The notes below the pieces were generated by a model. It had not been told where the DNA came from, did not search any database, and saw nothing but the letters and a program-made list of their open reading frames with translations. A DNA stretch of 64,000 nt from DASQZK01 sp963764345 (GTDB lineage: Bacteria; Bacteroidota; Bacteroidia; Bacteroidales; GCA-2748055): NCBI GenBank assembly GCA_963764345.1, contig CAVXSF010000002.1, positions 331,765 to 395,764 of the forward strand, read 5' to 3'. Below, piece by piece: positions 61,374-64,000 of the stretch (its first letter is position 1; every line of letters begins with the position of its first letter). The translations under genes were made by a program, and so were the position numbers.

Positions 61374-62631
61374 TCATACATAATCGGGATAAGAAAAGTG
61401 TTTCCCCTGGTAATTGGTGAGAAGAAGGTCCCCGTTTTTCCTGCCCTCAACATAATTGGGCAGGATGGGAATTTTCCCTCCTCCGCCCGGGGCGTCGATC
61501 ACAAAATGAGGGACAGCATAACCCGAAGTAAAACCCCGTAGTGACCGGATAATTTCAAGTCCTTTTTCCACTGGAGTCCTGAAATGTGCAGATCCCGGAA
61601 CGGGGTCGCACTGGTAGAGATAATATGGTCTGACACGAATTTTAAGCAGCTCATGCATAAGCTTTTTAAAGACCTCAGGATCATCATTGATACCCTTCAG
61701 AAGTACGGTCTGACTGCCCATGGGTATACCGGCATCTGCCAGCCGGTTGCAAGCAGCACTGACCTCCGGAGTGATCTCCTCAGGATGTGTAAAGTGTATG
61801 CTTAAATACAGAGGATGAAATTTTCGCAGTAATCTGACCAGCGTGGGGGTGATTCGTTGTGGCAGGACAACCGGCACTTTTGTTCCGATCCGGATGATCT
61901 CCACATGAGGTATTGCTCTTAATTCTGTTAAAAGATACTTCAGCTTATCATCCGGTAGGGTAAGCGGATCGCCACCGGAGAGCAGAACATCCCTTATTTC
62001 AGAGTGCTCTCTGATATATTCCAGGGCTTCGTCCCAATCGGCTCGATGGCCGCGAGACTTACCTTTTCCAGCTACAATATGAGACCGGGTACAATAACGG
62101 CAATAACTGCTGCAAAAGTTGGTAACCAGGAAAAGGACACGGTCGGGGTACCTGTGCACGAGGCAATTCAGCTTATTGTGCTGATGTTCGTTCAATGGAT
62201 CGGACTGTTCTCCCGGCGAAAGGATGAGTTCATCAATGACCGGAACCATCGTCCTGCGCAGCGCATGACTGGGCATCATCCCGGTGGATCAGGCTGGCAA
62301 AGTAAGGAGTGATGCGTACAGGCAGGTTAATTCCGGTTTCGGATGATACGAGCAGTTCTTCGGTTGAAAGTCTGAGGAATGTGCCCAGTTCTTGAATAGA
62401 GGAGAAACTATGACGTAGCTGCCATTGCCAGCTGTTCCATTCGCGCAGGGTGGTTCCCGGAAAATAAGTTTGGAGAAATTGAAATGAATTTTCACTGATC
62501 GGTTGAAAACCCGGGATTTGCTCTTCTGAAGAGCCCGGGCTTTCTGCCAGGAGGTATGGTGTGCTCGGAGGTTCCTGAACATCAGCCTCACCTGAAGCAG
62601 AAATCATGACTTTTTTTTCTTCTGATTTCAT
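61374..62631 (-). CDS. kamA: lysine 2,3-aminomutase (KamA family) (frame break)
   Basis: A radical-SAM, PLP-dependent enzyme that converts L-lysine to beta-lysine. The cluster motif is CSSYCRYCTRSHIV; SGGDPLTLPDDKLKYLL, the PLP region LLKGINDDPEVFKKL and PYYLYQCDPVPGSAHFRTPV follow. The Asp in QCD and the Asp in FVIDAPGGGGK correspond to the two lysine-binding aspartates of lysine 2,3-aminomutase; glutamate 2,3-aminomutases differ there, so lysine is the likely substrate. The C-terminus is shorter than in Bacillus KamA. The frame breaks at 62271-62274: dropping one base gives HRDDPSHALRRTMVPVIDEL. The length is then about 418 residues. It heads an operon with two ATP-grasp ligases and a GNAT gene. 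Confidence 0.88.
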
Positions 62632-63135
62632 GTAAAATTAGTGTGGAAAGTAGCTTCATTATAACAGTCATACAATTTTAAGTTTCAAACAATCAGTGTT
62701 TTATGTACCAACTGTCTTTTTTTTATTTCATTGGTTATTTTGTGCAAGTATATTCATTTTTTACATTGAATGTTACCGATCTGCCATAAATTTTATGGTA
62801 GTTATAAACATTTTTATGAACACGACGAAATTCAGACAAATAAACCGGATTCTTTAATAGATATTTAAAAAATAAAAGTATTGTAAAGTAATAATATACA
62901 ATATGTTATATATGTTATTCCAATTTTGTCAATGGTCAGTGATTGACCCTTGCTTCTTTTAGATTTTTCATCATAAAATTTCCCCGGTAATTTCCGGTCA
63001 CCCGATAATACTATACAGGGAAATATTGATGCATTTGAGTATAAGAAACCCTTGTAATGCTTTTGGCATCCAAGGGTTTTTTTAAACTGACTCAATAATT
63101 GAAACTAAATGTCAGATTTCATTGAATTTCAGGAA
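62632..63135. other. intergenic gap upstream of kamA, downstream of DUF4142
   Basis: About 500 AT-rich bases between the start of kamA and the stop of the DUF4142 gene. Besides the hairpin at 63046-63079 I see no gene or repeat. The promoter of kamA should lie in 62632-62750, but no clear -7/-33 pair stands out. Confidence 0.5.
63046..63079. terminator. hairpin/terminator downstream of the DUF4142 gene
   Basis: AAACCCTTG and CAAGGGTTT pair over nine bases, with an inner ATGC/GCAT stem and a short loop. On the minus strand it follows the DUF4142 stop by about 57 bases; on the plus strand it is followed by a run of T. It could end transcription in either direction. Confidence 0.6.
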
Positions 63136-63723
63136 TCAGTTGCTCATCTTATACTTACTCTGCTGAATATTTTCAGCTTTTTTGAGATGTTTATCCATCA
63201 CGGGCAACGTGTTTTTTATCCAGTTATCCAACTGTCCGGCGGGTACCATCTTCTCAGCCTGTTTAAATGCTGAGATGTCGTTTTCATGGTTCTTTATTAC
63301 CAGGCTGACAAATGCCCGGCTGAATTCATCATCGGATTTGAGCTTCAGTTGATCAAGAGTATTTTGATCAGCCGGATCAAGGTTTTTAGGTATGGGAACA
63401 TCCATTTTTCGGGCGATAACGTCTAATTTCATGTCGGCATCAGAGTGGTTTTCAGCCAGCATCATACCCAAATTCTTAATTTGATCGGAATTTCCTCGTT
63501 TAGTGGCCATCTGCCCCAGTTCCTTCTCCATCATTCCACCCATTAATGCGGTCTTGATGAAATTATCCTCTTTTTGCTGATTCCAATGAACACTTGGCGG
63601 ATCCATAGCAGAAACCTCACGATCTGCAGACCTCTTCGCTGGATTTTTTCTCATTTCTGTATTTTGAGAAAATCCGTTCATGCTTAATGCCATCATAATG
63701 ACAATAAAACTTACTTTTTTCAT
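63136..63723 (-). CDS. DUF4142 family exported protein
   Basis: A 195-residue protein with a signal peptide (MKKVSFIVIMMALSMNGFSQ) and a four-helix DUF4142 domain (NFIKTALMGGMMEKELGQMA, NLGMMLAENHSDADMKLDVI, FVSLVIKNHENDISAFKQ, IKNTLPVMDKHLKKAENI). The helices carry the His/Glu pattern of ferritin-like folds (HSDAD, KNHENDI), so a metal-binding role is possible. The family is widely distributed and often stress-linked, without a defined function. No neighbour in the window adds to the picture. Confidence 0.85.
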   Translation of the reverse strand: MKKVSFIVIMMALSMNGFSQNTEMRKNPAKRSADREVSAMDPPSVHWNQQKEDNFIKTALMGGMMEKELGQMATKRGNSDQIKNLGMMLAENHSDADMKLDVIARKMDVPIPKNLDPADQNTLDQLKLKSDDEFSRAFVSLVIKNHENDISAFKQAEKMVPAGQLDNWIKNTLPVMDKHLKKAENIQQSKYKMSN

Positions 63724-64000
63724 ATCCTTTAATTTTTAATCGATCAACTCTTTCATGCGATTGATACTCAATTTGTGCATCCGTTATAAAGGCATCAGGT
63801 TATGGGAAGAACATTCATAGCAAATCCGGAAGTTCATTCGTCCGGATCGTTTTAATGGCACCCTATATCATCTTTTCACAAAATGAAAAGCCTGATCCCA
63901 GTCTGAGAGATTCAAAAAACACACCCCCGTCTAACACAATAGACGGTGAAAATTTTGTTGGGGGATTAAAAATACCGTGCCATTGACAGATTAATAAATA

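Noticed and set aside
63927..63946. Seven-base hairpin CCGTCTA/TAGACGG near the window end as a terminator
   Set aside because: There is no T run after it and no gene end nearby, so it cannot be assigned.

Overview
The window reads as chromosomal DNA of a member of the Bacteroidota, most likely an anaerobic or facultative environmental Bacteroidia lineage (inference, no marker gene was searched). The support is a TonB-dependent receptor with a carboxypeptidase-regulatory N-terminus, several carboxypeptidase-regulatory and beta-barrel envelope proteins, a GH97 glycosidase, DUF4301 and DUF4142 proteins, a bTHX-type ribosomal protein, and promoters with a TAnnTTTG -7 element. Most genes are housekeeping or accessory metabolism. 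I see no phage, transposon, CRISPR array or rRNA; the only RNA gene is one tRNA-Lys.

Layout. 1-1.7 kb: end of a histidine operon (hisA-hisF-hisIE). 1.9-8.6 kb: M13 lipoprotein peptidase, ornithine aminotransferase, TonB receptor and a small secreted protein, all minus strand. 8.8-13.2 kb: YjbQ-type protein, indolepyruvate:ferredoxin oxidoreductase (iorA, iorB) and a DUF4301 protein. 13.2-20.4 kb: a phosphate-type island with an OprO/P-like porin, a beta-helix lipoprotein, a Pit transporter fused to a PhoU-like domain, and two similar PhoB-type response regulators with no kinase beside them. 20.4-27.7 kb: TPR protein, envelope protein, nitrilase-family amidase, SlyD, Na+/H+ antiporter, SDR. 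27.7-33.1 kb: acid-forming operon pta-hbd-ackA-ptb-buk. 33.3-37.2 kb: DUF1338 oxygenase plus a FAD/Fe-S dehydrogenase, a plausible 2-oxoadipate to D-2-hydroxyglutarate to 2-oxoglutarate route. 37.4-46.7 kb: DAACS symporter, a 1.1-kb AT-rich gap with an XRE regulator, pyrD, pcm, tRNA-Lys, an exonuclease/GIY-YIG fusion, bTHX, DUF4268, arfB, and class C acid phosphatase. 46.9-51.7 kb: rubrerythrin, a two-component pair, DUF2231, hemerythrin and DoxX proteins, an oxygen/redox cluster. 52.4-58.4 kb: GH97, orphan regulator, small coiled-coil protein, GH9. 58.8-62.6 kb: operon of a lysine 2,3-aminomutase, two D-Ala-D-Ala-ligase-type ATP-grasp enzymes and a GNAT acetyltransferase, the best candidate for an undescribed pathway. 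63.1-63.7 kb: DUF4142.

Two points stand out. Three-unit direct repeats with an exact 11-bp period, in the arrangement of PhoB/PhoP boxes, lie in front of the porin/carboxypeptidase-regulatory pair and in front of the Pit transporter. Nine single-base frame breaks disrupt eight otherwise intact conserved genes, which points to indel errors in the assembly rather than gene decay; coordinates for those genes are given across the break.
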